Part shown: in pieces, positions 52,940 to 61,984 of the stretch
How the letters are laid out: each line of letters starts with the position of its first letter
Numbering within the stretch: the first letter of the stretch is position 1
Assembly (NCBI RefSeq): GCF_003054225.1
Contig: NZ_QBKQ01000002.1
Coordinates: 682,001-746,000 of the forward strand
Source of the DNA: Christiangramia gaetbulicola
GTDB taxonomy: Bacteria; Bacteroidota; Bacteroidia; Flavobacteriales; Flavobacteriaceae
Reading direction: 5' to 3'
DNA length: 64,000 nt
Translations under genes and position numbers: made by a program
The notes under the pieces: model-generated
What the model was told of the DNA's origin: nothing
Seen by the model: only the letters and a program-made list of their open reading frames with translations
The model's database searches: none

Positions 52940-54264
52940 GTGGTGTATTTCTTCATTTCATCGGTTACATAGACCAATACCTGTTCCCAGGCTGAAATTA
53001 GATCTGGAGTACAATGTTCTCCAAGCTCTTCGCGAATGGTTTCTATCATGGAGCTAAGCACTACCGGGTAATGTTCTTCGGTAACCCCATATTTTGCATG
53101 GCTTTTACCAAGAAAAGCAAGTCCGGTTTCCAAATGCTCTGGCCTGCTCATGGAATAAACGATGCCTCCCAGCATATGGGTAAGCAACCTGCCCTGGTCC
53201 CGCATATTCTTTTTAAAAAGATCCCTGGCCTGGGGCGCTTTTTCGAATACCCGTTCATAGAATTTTGCGGCAAACCTTTCTTTGTTAGAAAAGATGTAAT
53301 CCAGTGATTTTTGAAGCTCCAGCTGTATGTCCATTTTTTTGAACCCTTTGAGCTCATATAACTGACTTTCATGTTCGTGCCCGGCAAAGCGGGTGATATA
53401 ATCCTGGCCTATTTCAAAAGTATCTTCAGGGACGCTTTTATATACAGAATGAGAAATAAGTATCCTGGAATTAACTTCTTTATTAAACGACTGAATTCTA
53501 CTCGCAGTATTGATGGGATCGCCTACGATCGCAAGCTGCTTATGCTTGGGATGCCCCAGGTGACCAATATAAGCCCGGCCAAAGTTGATCCCGATCCCTG
53601 TCTTGATCTTAAGGTCAAAATCTACAAGTTCCATATGATTCAAATGCTCAATGGCATAATACATCCCCAGGGCAGCCCTGGCAGCATCACGGCAGTTCTT
53701 CTCCCGGGTGCCTCCAGAAATTCCGAATAATCCCACGATCTCATCACCTATGTATTGATAAATCACACCGTTGTTCAATAAAATGGGATCTCCAATGATC
53801 GTATAGAACCGGTTGAGGACGTGAGCTATATCGAAAGTATTATTCTCAAAGGCCATTTTAGTAAAATTCCTGATATCACAAAACAGGATTGCGATAGCAC
53901 GTTCCTCTGCCTCTCCATCTGGAACGGTCTCCAGCTGAAGTTTATTAACTTCTGAACTTGTCCAGACCAGCCTTTGTATATCTACATCACCTTTAACATA
54001 ACACTGGCAGGCAAGCCTTATGGAGGGATCCCAGCGCCTGAATTCTGCCATCTGTTGCTCCTTTAGAGTACGTGGAGTTAGATTAGAAGAACCCTGGATC
54101 ACCCGGATCCTGCAGGTAGAACATCTGCCATTGCCGCCACATTCATGTAAATGCGGAATTTGGTTACTTATAGAACAATCCAGGATAGTAGAATCGGGAT
54201 CATCATAAGTCACCTTTTGATCTATACCTGTGTAGGTAATTACCGGTTTTCTAATCGCTGGCAT
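52936..54264 (-). CDS. Ferredoxin-adenylate cyclase-globin fusion protein
   Basis: 442 residues with three domains. Residues 1-105 are a 2Fe-2S ferredoxin fold with Cys42, Cys48, Cys51 (HECGGNGRCSTCRIRV) and Cys86. Residues about 120-300 are a class III nucleotidyl cyclase with metal Asp130 (ILFCDIRNFTK), Asp174 (YIGDEIVGLFG) and Asn252/Arg256 (INTASRI). Residues about 308-442 are a flavohaemoglobin-like globin with the probable proximal His389 in GKSHAKYGVTEEHYPVV. All catalytic residues visible for the cyclase are present. The likely role is making cAMP or cGMP under control of redox state or O2/NO; the specificity is inferred only. Cytosolic, no signal peptide. Confidence 0.88.
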   Translation of the reverse strand: MPAIRKPVITYTGIDQKVTYDDPDSTILDCSISNQIPHLHECGGNGRCSTCRIRVIQGSSNLTPRTLKEQQMAEFRRWDPSIRLACQCYVKGDVDIQRLVWTSSEVNKLQLETVPDGEAEERAIAILFCDIRNFTKMAFENNTFDIAHVLNRFYTIIGDPILLNNGVIYQYIGDEIVGLFGISGGTREKNCRDAARAALGMYYAIEHLNHMELVDFDLKIKTGIGINFGRAYIGHLGHPKHKQLAIVGDPINTASRIQSFNKEVNSRILISHSVYKSVPEDTFEIGQDYITRFAGHEHESQLYELKGFKKMDIQLELQKSLDYIFSNKERFAAKFYERVFEKAPQARDLFKKNMRDQGRLLTHMLGGIVYSMSRPEHLETGLAFLGKSHAKYGVTEEHYPVVLSSMIETIREELGEHCTPDLISAWEQVLVYVTDEMKKYTT

Positions 54265-54445
54265 TCGTGAAGGAATTACATATAGAAATTTACGAAATTT
54301 TTATAAATAACTGACCCTCAATTAATTTACACTAACTAACATTGTTTTTTAAAATCCTTTCTATTGAAAAAACATTCATTAGTCTTTATAAAATTTAAGT
54401 ACATTTAAATCATTAAGGATCGCTTAACGGCATTATATCGATATC

Positions 54446-55432
54446 ATGTACGTAAAAAGGAATTATGGTTTCTGGATGACCCTGAACTGGTCTAAAAAGC
54501 CATTATTAATAGGCTTGCTATATTCAGTCATTGTTTGTGTGGGGTATGTTTTGATAGATCGTCAGTTTTCTGTTCCCTGGCAACCCATCAGTATTATTGG
54601 TATTGCCGTAGCCTTCTACCTGGGGTTCAAAAACAATAGTTCTTATGACCGAACCTGGGAAGCCAGGAAGATATGGGGAAGTATTGTTAATAACAGCCGG
54701 AGTTTTGCTGCAGCTTCCATTTCCTTTATCCAAGGCGAAGATCATGAAAGAATTAAAAAGGAACTTATCTACAGGCACTTGGCCTGGATCACTTCTTTGA
54801 GACATCAGCTCAGGTTGAGCAGGCCCTGGGAACATCTAGAAAACAGGTTGAAAGAAGTATACTCCCCTACTATTTGTGAAGATTACCACACAAAACTGAA
54901 CCAGGAACTACTTAATTTTATTACACAGGAAGAATTATCTCAACTTGACGGAAAGTATAATTTCGCTACCCAGATCATGAAAATGCAGGCTGTGAGATTA
55001 CAGGAATTAAAAGACCTTGGTTATTATGATGATTTCAGACATATGGAGCTACATCAGTTAATGGTTAATTTTTATGAAGACCAGGGAAAGTCTGAAAGGA
55101 TCAAAAACTTTCCTTTTCCGCGGCAATATGCTTCGACCGCCTTATGGCTAACCTTTGTTTTTTGCACATTCGTCCCTTTTGGTTTGGTAGATATCTTTCA
55201 ACAGGCTAATGACTGGACCTTCTGGATCTGTCCTATTTTATCGGCACTTATCATCTGGGTATTTTTCCTGATGGAGAAGATTGGAGATTATTCTGAAAAT
55301 CCATTTGAAGGAACCTATAACGATGTTCCTATCACCTCGATTGCCAGGGGAATTGAGATCGATCTAAGGGAAATGATCAATGATGAGAAAATCCCTAAAC
55401 CAGTAGATTCTGAAAATGGTTTTCTAATGTAG
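54446..55432 (+). CDS. Bestrophin family ion channel
   Basis: 328 residues. MYVKRNYGFWMTLNWSKKPL and IAVAFYLGFKNNSSYDRTWE are the signature bestrophin segments. Later FPRQYASTALWLTFVFCTFV and NPFEGTYNDVPITSIARGIE follow the family order, with four membrane segments in total. Bacterial homologues form pentameric ion channels; selectivity cannot be read here. It sits in the inner membrane. It starts about 180 bp from the divergent cyclase gene, so regulation by shared signals is possible but speculative. Confidence 0.9.
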   Translation: MYVKRNYGFWMTLNWSKKPLLIGLLYSVIVCVGYVLIDRQFSVPWQPISIIGIAVAFYLGFKNNSSYDRTWEARKIWGSIVNNSRSFAAASISFIQGEDHERIKKELIYRHLAWITSLRHQLRLSRPWEHLENRLKEVYSPTICEDYHTKLNQELLNFITQEELSQLDGKYNFATQIMKMQAVRLQELKDLGYYDDFRHMELHQLMVNFYEDQGKSERIKNFPFPRQYASTALWLTFVFCTFVPFGLVDIFQQANDWTFWICPILSALIIWVFFLMEKIGDYSENPFEGTYNDVPITSIARGIEIDLREMINDEKIPKPVDSENGFLM

Positions 55433-55538
55433 TTTATACGGAGAAATGAAAAGCTTCCTTGTATTATTCATCGCAATTCTGATCTTCTCTGGATTAAGGG
55501 GAATCATGTGAAGTTGCAAAATATCTAAAATAAAAACC

Positions 55539-56063
55539 TTGATATTCAAACCATTTCCTTTACTACAAACCCAAAGATTAATTCTAAGAGAACCACAAAT
55601 TGCCGATTGGCCGGTGGTCTCGCATCTTAGAACAGATAGCTATATTAATAGATTTGTTAAGCGGTCTAGTGCGGAAACTGAAGAAAAGGCTAAAGAATTT
55701 ATTGAAAATGCCCTTGCTAATATGGCAAAAGACGAACTGGTGAACTGGTTCATATGCTTAAAAGAAGATCCAAAAATGATTGGATCCATATGTCTCTGGA
55801 ACATTTCAGCAGACAGGAAAACAGCAGAAATTGGTTATGATCTTGATGCTCCATTCTGGGGTAAGGGAATAATGGATGAAGCCATGCAGGCGGTTATAAA
55901 TTACGGTTTTGACATTCTGAAGCTGGATAATATCGAGGCCTATACAAGTTACGGGAACTCCGCTTCTTTAGGTTTACTTCGTAAAAATGGTTTTAAATTG
56001 AATAAAGAAAAAACAGATGCAGATAACCCCGATAACAGAATATTTGAGCTAATAAGATTTTAA
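55539..56063 (+). CDS. GNAT N-acetyltransferase, RimJ/RimL-like
   Basis: 174 residues starting at a TTG (no in-frame ATG is nearby upstream). The fold follows the RimJ/RimL layout: LQTQRLILREPQIADW, IGSICLWNISADRKTAEIGY, the acetyl-CoA loop GYDLDAPFWGKGIMDEAMQA, and YTSYGNSASLGLLRKNGFKL. It transfers an acetyl group to an amine such as a ribosomal N-terminus or small molecule; target unknown. A second acetyltransferase gene follows 18 bp downstream on the same strand. Confidence 0.88.
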   Translation: MIFKPFPLLQTQRLILREPQIADWPVVSHLRTDSYINRFVKRSSAETEEKAKEFIENALANMAKDELVNWFICLKEDPKMIGSICLWNISADRKTAEIGYDLDAPFWGKGIMDEAMQAVINYGFDILKLDNIEAYTSYGNSASLGLLRKNGFKLNKEKTDADNPDNRIFELIRF

Positions 56064-56081
56064 TGCAGCTGCATTTTGTTC

Positions 56082-56612
56082 ATGAGTATGAATGAAAACA
56101 GAATAAATATTCGACAGGCTAATTCCGAGGAATTCCCGGAGATTGGAGAATTACTGGTAAAGGTATATTCCAGTTTAGAAGGTTTTCCTTCCAAAGAAGA
56201 ACAACCCGAATATTATGAAATGCTTTTAAATATTGGACAGGTCACCAGGAAGCCCTGTACCGAATTACTGGTAGCAGTTTTAGATAATGATGAAGTCCTG
56301 GGAGCCGTTGTATATTTTAGCGATATGAGCTATTACGGTTCTGGGGGTTCGGCAACTAAGGAAAAAAATGCCTCAGGATTTAGATTGCTTGCGGTAGATC
56401 CAAAATTTCGCGGTCTTGGTGTAGGAAAAAAAATTGTGCAGCACTGTATACTAAAGACTATCCGGGACGGAAATAAGGAACTTATCATACATTCCACCGA
56501 ATTCATGAAAATAGCCTGGAAAATGTATAAAACTCTTGGATTTAAAAGATCTGAAGATCTTGATTTTATACAAAAAGAACTCCCTGTTTTCGGCTTCCGT
56601 TTAAAAGTTTAG
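56082..56612 (+). CDS. GNAT N-acetyltransferase
   Basis: 176 residues from ATG at 56082; a Met at 56088 is also possible. INIRQANSEEFPEIGELLVK opens the fold. The acetyl-CoA pyrophosphate loop is GFRLLAVDPKFRGLGVGKKI (R/Q-x-x-G-x-G/A form), followed by FMKIAWKMYKTLGFKRSED. The substrate is unknown. It lies 18 bp after the RimJ/L-like gene in a likely two-gene operon and converges with the YheO-like gene. Confidence 0.87.
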   Translation: MSMNENRINIRQANSEEFPEIGELLVKVYSSLEGFPSKEEQPEYYEMLLNIGQVTRKPCTELLVAVLDNDEVLGAVVYFSDMSYYGSGGSATKEKNASGFRLLAVDPKFRGLGVGKKIVQHCILKTIRDGNKELIIHSTEFMKIAWKMYKTLGFKRSEDLDFIQKELPVFGFRLKV

Positions 56613-56615
56613 GAT

Positions 56616-57455
56616 TTAAATAGTACGATCCTGCCAGTGTCTTTTACCTTCCAAGGCCAGCCTGTATTCATCCTTACTCAGGATATTTTCATTTAGTTGC
56701 ATTTCGGTTTTACAGAAGATCCTGAAAAATTCTTCAACGTATTTTAGATCTGCCATCACCTTTTCCTGTAAATAATTCACGTCTACATTAATGCATATGG
56801 CTGCAACCAGACCAAGGTCTTTTCTGAAGATAGGGATAGTAGTGCATTTAAACTTACGCGCCCCAATATTAAGCTCATAGTTCAGCTTATCTAAAGATTG
56901 CATTTTACGGGTTTTGAGATCCAGGACCAAATTGGTCGCACCAGATTCAATCTTTCTACCGGTAATATTATTCTCTATGGCACATAATGATTTAGCGGGA
57001 TTTGAAAGGTCATGCAATAGAATTTCTATACCCAGATCGGGAAAAGAATCACCAATAAGGCGGACGATCCTTTTATAATTCTCAAGAAATTCTGAATTAT
57101 CACTAAAGATAGAATCGCCCTCGTATTTCTTATAAAGCTTTTGATATTGCTTTAGATCATTGCTATTCAGTTTATGTCTTACTTCATTCTGCTCTCCCAG
57201 AAGTATAAGTTGCCGAGCCGCAGAATAGTCCCTGTTCTTCAGGAAATAATAAATGCCTAATCTGAAATCTTTTAGGTCGAAATAAAGTCTTTTTTCTTCA
57301 TCAAGGTCGAATGGATAAAAATCATATTCCTCGATATTCTTTCCCTTAAGCCTGTTCTTTTCTCTTCTTTTCCCAATTAAATAACCAAAAGTGAACAGGA
57401 TAAGCGAGACGATCAAGCCGGAAAGAATATTTACAAGCCACGGAGAATCTATCAT
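56616..57455 (-). CDS. Membrane-anchored YheO-like PAS protein
   Basis: 279 residues. An N-terminal helix (residues 6-27, LVNILSGLIVSLILFTFGYL) is followed by KRREKNRLKG, a positive stop-transfer. A helical linker with DYSAARQLILL comes next. Residues about 140-250 resemble the YheO PAS-like domain: LGIEILLHDLSNPAKSLCAI, ENNITGRKIESGATN, IPIFRKDLGLVAAICINVDV. Canonical YheO regulators end in a helix-turn-helix; here the C-terminus (SKDEYRLALEGKRHW) is too short for one. It may be a sensor that acts at the membrane. Monocistronic. Confidence 0.72.
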   Translation of the reverse strand: MIDSPWLVNILSGLIVSLILFTFGYLIGKRREKNRLKGKNIEEYDFYPFDLDEEKRLYFDLKDFRLGIYYFLKNRDYSAARQLILLGEQNEVRHKLNSNDLKQYQKLYKKYEGDSIFSDNSEFLENYKRIVRLIGDSFPDLGIEILLHDLSNPAKSLCAIENNITGRKIESGATNLVLDLKTRKMQSLDKLNYELNIGARKFKCTTIPIFRKDLGLVAAICINVDVNYLQEKVMADLKYVEEFFRIFCKTEMQLNENILSKDEYRLALEGKRHWQDRTI

Positions 57456-57719
57456 AATTAAAGAATTAGAAGCAGGAAAGTTGTGGCGGAGATGTTTAAA
57501 ATTACGAAAAACAACAATTGAATTAAATTTTAAATTTTTCTAATATAATCTGACAAGTATCATGATTTTTTCCGACCGAATTTTATAACTTATTGCCTGG
57601 TTCAAAGGACCTTATTTACTTCTCCAGCTCCCTGTGCTGACAATTTTGTCAGATCTTCAAATCGTTTGTTTTTACTGCAAACTTTACAAAATAATAGCCT
57701 TAACCATAAATCAATAATC

Positions 57720-58154
57720 ATGAATACGAAAGCATCTAATGCCTATGGCTGGGAGTCACCAGATATTATCCATAAATATTCTGTGATCTGGCATTCCAGA
57801 CTCAGTTTTATTCTGAAGGAGATCGAATTTTTAAAGAACCTTTTGAATAATAATATCTTTCCCATCGTGGAATCCCATTTAGTGGATAAAGCTGAAACTT
57901 ATCTGGAAGAGCTCTCAGAACTAAAAAAAGAGGTTTCTAAATTACTTAAAGATGTAAGTAATCATAAGAACGGAGTAAAGATCCTGTTTGTGAAACATGA
58001 ACCGAATCAAAATGACTGGGATTATAAACACGAACATCGCAAACTAATGATCAAAATGCATGAGTTTGATAGTAAGTACCAAATCATTAAGAAAGATATT
58101 TTCAGGGTTGTGAAAGATGCGATAAGACATCAAAAGCAAAAAAGGATCGCATAG
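57720..58154 (+). CDS. Cytosolic helical protein of unknown function
   Basis: 144 residues from ATG at 57720 (an upstream frame to 57666 looks like leader sequence). It is almost entirely helical, with a likely coiled coil (FLKNLLNNNIFPIVESHLVD, ELSELKKEVSKLLKDVSNHK) and a His/Lys-rich tail (NDWDYKHEHRKLMIKMHEFD). No known family. Its stop is followed within 20 bp by a strong bidirectional terminator shared with the reverse gene at 58,232-59,011. Confidence 0.62.
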   Translation: MNTKASNAYGWESPDIIHKYSVIWHSRLSFILKEIEFLKNLLNNNIFPIVESHLVDKAETYLEELSELKKEVSKLLKDVSNHKNGVKILFVKHEPNQNDWDYKHEHRKLMIKMHEFDSKYQIIKKDIFRVVKDAIRHQKQKRIA

Positions 58155-58172
58155 TTCATCTATAAACAAAAA

Positions 58173-58215
58173 AATAAGAACGGCCTGTGATTAGTTTACA
58201 CAGGCCGTTCTTATT
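58173..58215. terminator. Bidirectional hairpin terminator
   Basis: 17-bp perfect stem AATAAGAACGGCCTGTG / CACAGGCCGTTCTTATT around a 9-base loop, with a leading A-run and a following T-run. It lies between two convergent genes. Confidence 0.88.
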
Positions 58216-58231
58216 TTATTTAATCAATTAT

Positions 58232-59011
58232 TTACCTCACTATTCTTAAAAGAGTCGCCATATACACCCATCTCAGATCCCTGGTAGTGATCCCGTCATC
58301 CATTCTGGTTTGAAGATCTGGCGTCATCCCGCCGTCAAATTCCATAGAGTTCAGGTACTGTTCCCAGCTATCGAACATATTCGCGGTAATATGAGTAGCG
58401 TATACTTCGGTGCCCTGTGGCATAAGAACTCTTAATAGTTGCCAGTCTCCTTTTGCTCCTGCGTCTATATAGGTTTTATGGTATGGCTTAAAAGTTTTAC
58501 TCTCTGCACTTTCATAGTCCTCATAACGGCCTTCTTTGGCCTTCATTAAGTCTATCGATGCCACCATACCCTGTTTCATTTCATAATCTGGATTTGCCTG
58601 GTCTATAACTTTTAGATATAATCTAACAGATAGATCTCTGGAGCCACCGGCAAGGTTTACCCTGTTCTCCAGTTCCTCGTCACTTAGATCGGGATAGGCC
58701 ATCCTTGCGCTTTCCATAACTCCCTCTCCTGCCCGCATCATTTTTACGGGATCATCAAATACAGTAACCGTTAAATATTGATATCCCTGGTCTTCTCCTC
58801 CAGGCAATAATTGCCATAGGTCCCAACCAACGATATCGCCACTGGCTACACGCTGTTCATGGATCTTCTCCCAAAAAGCTTCTGTCTCATTATAAAATGG
58901 TTCCTGGTCGTTATCTACTTTCATGAACTCAAAGGTGAGAAAGGTCTCCTTTTGAGCGTAACTAGAATTAAAAAGCATTAATATCAAAATCAAACAAAGT
59001 GCGCGTCTCAT
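58232..59011 (-). CDS. Secreted hypothetical protein
   Basis: 259 residues with a signal peptide (LCLILILMLFNSSYAQ, residues 5-20). The mature region starts with TFLTFEFMKVDNDQEPFYNE and has GWDLWQLLPGGEDQGYQYLT and ITANMFDSWEQYLNSMEFDG. The strand-helix pattern resembles a duplicated dimeric alpha-beta barrel (ABM-like) fold, which is an inference and not a firm match. The protein has no cysteines. It stands alone, with about 280 bp to its upstream neighbour. Confidence 0.65.
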   Translation of the reverse strand: MRRALCLILILMLFNSSYAQKETFLTFEFMKVDNDQEPFYNETEAFWEKIHEQRVASGDIVGWDLWQLLPGGEDQGYQYLTVTVFDDPVKMMRAGEGVMESARMAYPDLSDEELENRVNLAGGSRDLSVRLYLKVIDQANPDYEMKQGMVASIDLMKAKEGRYEDYESAESKTFKPYHKTYIDAGAKGDWQLLRVLMPQGTEVYATHITANMFDSWEQYLNSMEFDGGMTPDLQTRMDDGITTRDLRWVYMATLLRIVR

Positions 59012-59295
59012 AATTTCATGGTTTTTATATACATCCTTATAAAGATATTAAAATAACCACAAATATTTGGTTATCAGATTTTTAAAATACCCAAAACATG
59101 AGAAATCTTTAGTAATTTTACTATAAGCCGTTGTTTTATGAAATTTGGAAAATGACGTTCCGCCTCTATAATCAACCATTATAAAGTCATTATTTTCCTG
59201 ATTATGTTTTGTCCTACTTTTCAGCTTTTATGGTAAGGATAAAGTTATAGGCAACATCTGTAAGGTGAACCAGTAAAATATCAAATAGGTATAAC

Positions 59296-59685
59296 ATGCA
59301 ACCTGAAGAACACAATCTTAGGATTTTCAAGATCCTTTATATCATCAAAGGCATTCTGATCCTTGCCTTTAGCCTCATCCCTTTATTCTATATTTTTCTC
59401 GGAGTTTATATTTTCAACGAAAATAATACGCCCCAGGAAAATTCTCAATTAGGTGGAGCCATAGTGATGTTCATAGGGATTGCCTTATTTCTCTTTTTCC
59501 TCGCAATGGGTATCCTGACCTTATTAGCTGCGAAATACCTGGGTGAGCAACGTAACTATGATTTTATTTTCGTTATCGCGATCATTAATTGTCTCACCGG
59601 GATATTAGGGATCATTCTAGGAATATTCACCATCCTTGAGCTTAATAAAGCCCAGGTAAAAAGACTTTTCGGGAAACCAGCCTGA
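59296..59685 (+). CDS. Small multi-pass membrane protein
   Basis: 129 residues with three or four hydrophobic segments (about 11-35, 52-75, 88-112). NNTPQENSQLGGAIVMFIGI forms a polar loop between helices one and two. The sequence has no charged catalytic residues in the membrane segments. Unknown family; 22 bp separate its stop from the ATP-cone nuclease gene, so it may be the first gene of that operon. Confidence 0.65.
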   Translation: MQPEEHNLRIFKILYIIKGILILAFSLIPLFYIFLGVYIFNENNTPQENSQLGGAIVMFIGIALFLFFLAMGILTLLAAKYLGEQRNYDFIFVIAIINCLTGILGIILGIFTILELNKAQVKRLFGKPA

Positions 59686-59707
59686 ATTGATTTTATTCAG
59701 AAAAAGA

Positions 59708-60553
59708 ATGAAAAAAAATAGTCCAGATATCATTAAATCCTCTGGTAAAAGAGTGAAATTCTCCTTTTCCAAACTGCGAAGATCCCTACTTAAAAGCGGG
59801 GCTACCAAAGCAATGGTATCTCATATCATAGACGAAATAAGGGATGAACTTTATCATGGGATATCTACCAAAGAGGTATATAACCGGGCGTTCGCTTTGC
59901 TTAAGGATTATAAAGGAGCCTACGCTTCACGCTATGGATTAAAAAAAGCTATATATGAGCTCGGGCCATCGGGCTTTCCTTTCGAAAAATATGTTGCTGA
60001 AATTCTTAGTATACAGGGTTATGAAAACAGCCTCAATGAAATCCTTCAGGGAAAATGTGTTTCTCATGAGGTAGATATCATAGCCTATAAGGACTCGAAA
60101 AGACATCTTATAGAATGTAAATTTCATAATGAAGAAGGCCGGAATTGTGATGTGAAGATCCCTCTTTACATCCACTCAAGATTTGAGGATATATATTTAA
60201 ATGAGCATCATAAAGAACCGGGACAGGGCTGGTTGGTGACCAATACAAGGTTTACTTCAGATGCCATAACCTATGGCAACTGCGTAGGAATAAAGTTATT
60301 GAGTTGGGATCTGCCCAAAGGGGAGAGTTTAAAAGAGTTGATCGATAGATCTGGAGCATATCCCATCACCACTTCTACCCTTTTATCTGCTGAAGAAAAA
60401 GATTTTCTATTGAAGAGAGGGGTCGTCCTGGGGAGACATGTGCTTGAAAAACCATTTTTACTGGATCACCAGGGAATTTCAGAAACCAGAAAGAACAGGA
60501 TAATTTCAGAATTTAAAATGCTTTGTAATACCGGAAAATGTGATGAAAAATAA
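59708..60553 (+). CDS. ATP-cone plus PD-(D/E)XK nuclease-like protein
   Basis: 281 residues from ATG at 59708; an upstream TTG adds seven. Residues about 8-95 form an ATP-cone domain (IKSSGKRVKFSFSKLRRSLL, VYNRAFALLKDYKGAYASRY), as in nucleotide-sensing regulators such as NrdR. Residues about 100-230 carry a restriction-endonuclease-like core: CVSHEVDIIAYKDSKRHLIE and CKFHNEEGRNCDV, which give the E-x-D ... E-C-K pattern of PD-(D/E)XK nucleases. It may be a nucleotide-responsive nuclease. Its 3' end overlaps the metallo-hydrolase gene by 11 bp, so the two products are probably made in linked amounts. Confidence 0.82.
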   Translation: MKKNSPDIIKSSGKRVKFSFSKLRRSLLKSGATKAMVSHIIDEIRDELYHGISTKEVYNRAFALLKDYKGAYASRYGLKKAIYELGPSGFPFEKYVAEILSIQGYENSLNEILQGKCVSHEVDIIAYKDSKRHLIECKFHNEEGRNCDVKIPLYIHSRFEDIYLNEHHKEPGQGWLVTNTRFTSDAITYGNCVGIKLLSWDLPKGESLKELIDRSGAYPITTSTLLSAEEKDFLLKRGVVLGRHVLEKPFLLDHQGISETRKNRIISEFKMLCNTGKCDEK

Positions 60554-61916
60554 AGTCAAAATAAAATTCCTTGGTGCAGCAGAGACTGTGACCGGATCAA
60601 AATTCTATTTAGAATATCTAAACACAAGATTGTTGATAGATTGCGGAATGTTTCAGGGATTAAAGGAACTGAGATTACTCAATTGGGAAGATCTGCCGGT
60701 GGATGTTCCCTCAATAGATCATGTCATTCTCACCCATGGTCACCTGGACCACACAGGCTACCTGCCAAAACTGGTAAAACAGGGATTTCAGGGTTCTATA
60801 TTATCCACCCCTCCCAGCCTGGCGATCGCCGAGATCATTCTGGAAGATACCGCAAAGATCCAGGAGGAAGAAGCTGAAAATGCCAACGAAGAGAAATATT
60901 CCAAACATTCTCCAGCATTGCCTTTATATACCTTAGATGACGTAGAAAATACCCTTGCGCTTTTCGAAAGCGTTGAACCTGAAGTCTGGACAGAATTATC
61001 CCCAGATATTAAATTCCGTTTTATAAAGGCGGGACATATCCTTGGAGCCTGTTCTATTGAGCTACAGATCAAGGAGAAGGTTTTCATGTTTTCAGGCGAC
61101 CTGGGTAGAAATGAAGATGTGTTACTGGAGGCTCCAGAGAAACCAAAGTGGGCAGATTACCTATTCCTGGAAAGTACCTACGGGAATAAATTACATCCCG
61201 AGGAGGATGTTGAAAATATCCTTGCCGAATTAATTAAAGAGGTAATCAATGAACAGGGCATTTTGCTTATCGCTTCTTTTGCCGTAGAAAGATTGCAGAT
61301 CCTCGTATATCTTCTCTACAAGCTTTTCAAGCATAACAAGGCTCCTGAAATCCCTGTTTTCATAGACAGTCCCATGGGGATTAATGCCACCCATGTTTTT
61401 AGCAGTTTCCCAGATTATCACAAGATACCGCCGCATGAATTTGAAGCGATGAAGAACAGGTTCGAACTGGTCTCTTCGTTTAAAAGAACCTGGGAAATAA
61501 TCGATAAAAAAGAACCCAGGATCGTTATTGCAGGTAGCGGTATGATCACCGGAGGCAGAATACTTACCTATCTAAAGCAATTTATAGATAATCCTACTAC
61601 CCGATTATTACTTACCGGATACCAGGCTGAAGGGACCCGGGGCAGGCAAATAGAAGAAGGAGTTCATGAGGTCAAGATCCGAGGGAAATATTACCCGGTA
61701 AAAGCCAAGGTGACCAAACTGGAAAGCCTTTCTGCCCATGCAGATCAGGGTGAATTACTGGATTGGTGCAGGAATATAAAAAACGTGCCTGAAGAAGTTT
61801 TTCTTATCCATGGTGAAAAACCGGTTACCGATGCCTTTAGGGTCAAACTAGTTTCAGAATTTAACTGGAATGTAAAGATCCCTAAACTCAATGAAGAAAT
61901 AGAAATAGATCTGTAG
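60543..61916 (+). CDS. Beta-CASP metallo-beta-lactamase-fold RNase-like protein
   Basis: 457 residues. Metallo-beta-lactamase core with HVILTHGHLDHTGYLPKLVK (H-x-H-x-D-H metal motif), LFLESTYGNKLHP, and then the beta-CASP domain with IASFAVERLQILVYLLYKLF, MITGGRILTYLKQF and a C-terminal RNA-specificity region ending SAHADQGELLDWCRN and FLIHGEKP. These are the motifs of the YSH1/CPSF-73-type RNA-processing hydrolases. It should cleave RNA with zinc. Its start lies inside the ATP-cone nuclease gene. Confidence 0.9.
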   Translation: MKNKVKIKFLGAAETVTGSKFYLEYLNTRLLIDCGMFQGLKELRLLNWEDLPVDVPSIDHVILTHGHLDHTGYLPKLVKQGFQGSILSTPPSLAIAEIILEDTAKIQEEEAENANEEKYSKHSPALPLYTLDDVENTLALFESVEPEVWTELSPDIKFRFIKAGHILGACSIELQIKEKVFMFSGDLGRNEDVLLEAPEKPKWADYLFLESTYGNKLHPEEDVENILAELIKEVINEQGILLIASFAVERLQILVYLLYKLFKHNKAPEIPVFIDSPMGINATHVFSSFPDYHKIPPHEFEAMKNRFELVSSFKRTWEIIDKKEPRIVIAGSGMITGGRILTYLKQFIDNPTTRLLLTGYQAEGTRGRQIEEGVHEVKIRGKYYPVKAKVTKLESLSAHADQGELLDWCRNIKNVPEEVFLIHGEKPVTDAFRVKLVSEFNWNVKIPKLNEEIEIDL

Positions 61917-61984
61917 ATCTTCAAATTCATAAAGCTGTCGATATTTCTTATCTTTAGAATTATACCAACTAGAAAATCAATCCT

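Noticed and set aside
53014-53730. Forward frames opposite the cyclase fusion
   Set aside because: They lie wholly within the reverse gene, whose three domains are well supported.
55446-55511. 21-codon frame MKSFLVLFIAILIFSGLRGI after the bestrophin gene
   Set aside because: It looks like a truncated signal peptide but is too short to support as a gene without homologues.
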